From the NCBI GenBank assembly GCA_028707125.1, contig JAQTUX010000001.1, positions 186,001 to 250,000 on the forward strand: DNA of 64,000 bases, given 5' to 3'. The position numbers and the translations under genes were made by a program. The DNA is from Candidatus Omnitrophota bacterium (lineage in GTDB: Bacteria > Omnitrophota > Gorgyraeia > Gygaellales > JAQTUX01). This document shows positions 61,986-64,000 of the stretch, in pieces. The notes beneath the pieces were generated by a model. It ran no database searches. It was given only the letters and a program-made list of their open reading frames with translations, and was not told the DNA's origin. The number at the start of each line of letters is the position of its first letter. The first letter of the stretch is position 1.

Positions 61986-62602
61986 ACAATCCGGGAGACG
62001 TTTCGCCCGAGGAGAAACTCCTTCGGCTTATAAAGAACAAACCGGGGAAGAGAAAGGATGAGGCAGCGCCCGCGGCGGTTGATTTGAGCGCCCCTGCCGC
62101 GGCGGGAAAGATAAATTTTCAGGCGCTGGCAGGGTTTGACCCGAAAATTATAAACAATGTCCTGACGGCGCTGGCGCTGATTTTTCTGGCGTACCTGCTG
62201 GCGGACTTCCTGTTTTTGTCGCCTTCTTTTCGCAATGAGCTGCAGCGTATCAAGAATGCGGCCCCCGGGGAAGAGCCGGATATAATTGAGGCGATCAGCC
62301 CCATGCCTTATTCATATTATTCCGAGCAGGTCAAAGGCAAAAACCTGTTCAGGTCAACGGCGAGAAGGGAGAGCCAGGCGGGCGGCGCCCCCAAAAAGGA
62401 ATTAAGGGAGTTGATAAAAGACCTGGCGTTGATAGGCATAATCGCCGATGAAGAGCCGCAGGCGATAATAGAAGACAGGGCGACCAGGCAGAGTTATTTC
62501 CTCAAAAAGGGAGAGGGCGTCAACGGATTGGAAGTGGCGGAAATAAAAGAAAATAAAGTCGTATTTGAATATCAGGGAGAGAGAGTTGACCTTTACTTAT
62601 AG
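61982..62602 (+). CDS. gspC: GspC-like protein
   Basis: This 206-residue protein has an N-terminal basic stretch, a membrane helix (about 60-78) and a periplasmic part with an HR-like domain (LIGIIADEEPQAIIEDRATRQSYFLKKGEGVNG, the repeat-rich end of GspC). No PDZ domain is seen. GspC joins the inner-membrane platform to the secretin. It overlaps the ATPase gene by 4 nt. Confidence 0.75.
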   Translation: MNNPGDVSPEEKLLRLIKNKPGKRKDEAAPAAVDLSAPAAAGKINFQALAGFDPKIINNVLTALALIFLAYLLADFLFLSPSFRNELQRIKNAAPGEEPDIIEAISPMPYSYYSEQVKGKNLFRSTARRESQAGGAPKKELRELIKDLALIGIIADEEPQAIIEDRATRQSYFLKKGEGVNGLEVAEIKENKVVFEYQGERVDLYL

Positions 62603-62613
62603 GGGGGGCAGAG

Positions 62614-64000
62614 ATGTTTAAGTTAAAGACCGCCTTTTTTCTTATGGGATTGTTGAGTTGCCTGTTTTCTCCGGCGATCGCGCGGGAAGAAGGGCTTCCT
62701 CCGGAAGAACAACCGGTTATTGACGAGCGTTTCCTGGAGGAGATGCCTCCTGAGGAATGGATGAAACAGCCGGAACCGGAAGAGGGGATGTTACCTGAGA
62801 CAGAGCCGCTGTTCTCTCCGCCCTCCGCCTCGCCTCAAGTTCCTGAGGACGGCCGGCAGGAGGGCAAGATATCCCTTGATATAAAGGGCATGAATATCCT
62901 TGATGTGCTTAAATTGATCTCCCAGCGTTCAGGGATGAATATCGTGGCAGGCCGCAATGTGTCGGGCCGCGTTACGATGTTCATCAGGGATGTTGAGCCG
63001 ATAGACGCGCTGGAGGTGATCCTGGCGGCAAACGGGCTTGCCTACGAGAAGAAGGGCGGCATCATCAATATCATGTCAGCGCGGGATTACGAGCTTGCCC
63101 ACGGAGACAAGTTTGATGATAAAAAGGAGTTTACCACGATCAAATTACAATATGCCCAGGCAGCCACCCTGAGCAAGGCCTTGACCACGGTAAAAAGCGC
63201 CCTGGGCAAGGTGGTTGTGGATGAAAGCAGCAATACCCTGATAATCCTGGATATGCCGGAAAAGATAAAGCAGATGAAACAGATAATAAAAGACGCGGAC
63301 AAGCCGATAGTCACAAAGGTATTTAACCTGCAGTACGGAACAGCTGAAGACATGAAGGCCGCATTACAGGAAAAGGTGACAAAGAATATCGGCACGCTGA
63401 CCATTGACGCGCGCACGAACAAGCTGGCGATCAGGGATTATCCGGAGAAGATAAATGAACTGACGGAAGTCATCCAGCAGTTTGACGAGAAGCCAAAACA
63501 GGTTCTCATCGAGGCAAGAATCATAAAGATTGACTTAGACGATGAATTCAAGTTCGGTATTGATTGGGACTACTGGTTGGAAAAGTATTTCAGGGTTACT
63601 CAGTCATTTAAGCCAACCGCTAGCAAGGGTACCGCCACGGTATTTACTTTCGGGCCAAGTACAATCAATGCAAAAGAAGAATATCGGGGAATAATGAATA
63701 TGATAAGTTATTTTGGTAAGACAGAGACCCTATCCACTCCCCGCATAATAGTGCTGAATAATCAAGAGGCAAAAGTTTTACTCGGTAATAAAGAATCATA
63801 TATTGAGAGCACCACGTCGCAGTCAGGCACTGGTACGCAGGTAACGGCACAGGAAATTAAATTTATAGAAGGCGGAGTTAAATTGTCTGTAACTCCAACC
63901 ATAAATGACGAGGGTTATATTACGATGAAGATAAAACCCGAAGTAAGCACAGCAGGACTTACGCCCATTACTGTCAGCGGTCAAACTACGCAGGTGCCCA
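62614..64000 (+). CDS. gspD: T2SS secretin GspD, 5' part (cut by the window end)
   Basis: The reading frame stays open to the end of the window. It starts with a signal peptide (MFKLKTAFFLMGLLSCLFSPAIA). An acidic Pro-rich region (about 25-80) follows, then N-domain repeats (ISLDIKGMNILDVLKLIS, VVVDESSNTLIILDMPEKI, LTIDARTNKLAIRDYPEKI) and the start of the secretin core (VLIEARIIKIDLDDEFKFGIDW). It forms the outer-membrane channel. A run of seven G before GAGATG is the ribosome site. The 3' end is not seen. Confidence 0.92.
   Translation, partial: MFKLKTAFFLMGLLSCLFSPAIAREEGLPPEEQPVIDERFLEEMPPEEWMKQPEPEEGMLPETEPLFSPPSASPQVPEDGRQEGKISLDIKGMNILDVLKLISQRSGMNIVAGRNVSGRVTMFIRDVEPIDALEVILAANGLAYEKKGGIINIMSARDYELAHGDKFDDKKEFTTIKLQYAQAATLSKALTTVKSALGKVVVDESSNTLIILDMPEKIKQMKQIIKDADKPIVTKVFNLQYGTAEDMKAALQEKVTKNIGTLTIDARTNKLAIRDYPEKINELTEVIQQFDEKPKQVLIEARIIKIDLDDEFKFGIDWDYWLEKYFRVTQSFKPTASKGTATVFTFGPSTINAKEEYRGIMNMISYFGKTETLSTPRIIVLNNQEAKVLLGNKESYIESTTSQSGTGTQVTAQEIKFIEGGVKLSVTPTINDEGYITMKIKPEVSTAGLTPITVSGQTTQVP

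Overview
The window reads as a single contiguous stretch of a gene-dense, moderately GC-rich chromosome from a Gram-negative-type (two-membrane) bacterium. The envelope genes that point this way are a lipid A-type acyltransferase, Lnt, MurJ and a type II secretion system (T2SS) with secretin. Genes are tightly packed, often with ATGA-type overlaps, and most lie on the + strand. The mix (glutamate-synthase-like protein, MurJ, compact UvrC, membrane pyrophosphatase, GH94 phosphorylase, T2SS with an ExeA-like ATPase) resembles genomes of the candidate phylum Omnitrophota. That placement is inference from gene content and was not tested by phylogeny. No rRNA, tRNA, CRISPR array, transposase or phage gene was seen.

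Layout. 1-17.5 kb: the end of a glutamate-synthase-like gene, then core information, secretion and envelope genes (tRNA-binding protein, murJ, a TPR membrane protein, a short uvrC, an alkyltransferase-like gene, a PilT-like ATPase with an altered Walker B motif, prfB with programmed frameshift, secA, lnt, an M23 peptidase, an acyltransferase, a CBS protein, an ion transporter, DUF502, a HAD phosphatase). 17.6-27.8 kb: yggT and a 26-residue basic peptide, a Ski2-like helicase and a GH94 phosphorylase on the minus strand, a phosphoesterase, a coiled-coil protein, a PfkB kinase and a predicted Na+-pumping pyrophosphatase. 27.9-36.0 kb: feoB with a DtxR/FeoA-type regulator, a PP-loop thiolation-type enzyme, then an Rrf2-led sulfur amino-acid operon (metY, cysK, metX, metW). 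36.1-42.2 kb: a NifU-type scaffold, a Ca2+-type P-ATPase, LarE, a cysteine desulfurase and BirA. 42.2-48.1 kb: a biotin operon (bioB, bioF, a bioH-like hydrolase, bioC, a bioD-bioA fusion) behind a recognisable BirA operator. 48.2-50.2 kb: mnmA and nadA.

50.2-64 kb is the most interesting part. A strong promoter feeds a GEMM-I (cyclic dinucleotide) riboswitch followed by an intrinsic terminator. Next come an unknown secreted protein, a stand-alone subtilase-propeptide-like protein, a 49-residue ORF and a PilZ protein with intact c-di-GMP motifs. A near-complete T2SS follows (gspE, F, G, H, I, J, K, L, M, a MerR-type regulator, an ExeA-like ATPase, a GspC-like protein and the secretin, which is cut by the window end). 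GspE carries an MshEN-like tandem repeat. The locus therefore looks like a secretion system wired to a cyclic dinucleotide at the RNA level and at one or two protein levels.

A second theme is initiation. Several genes that start transcription units have good -35/-10 boxes whose predicted start site lies 0-5 nt from the ATG, with no Shine-Dalgarno sequence, which suggests leaderless mRNAs alongside ordinary SD-led genes.
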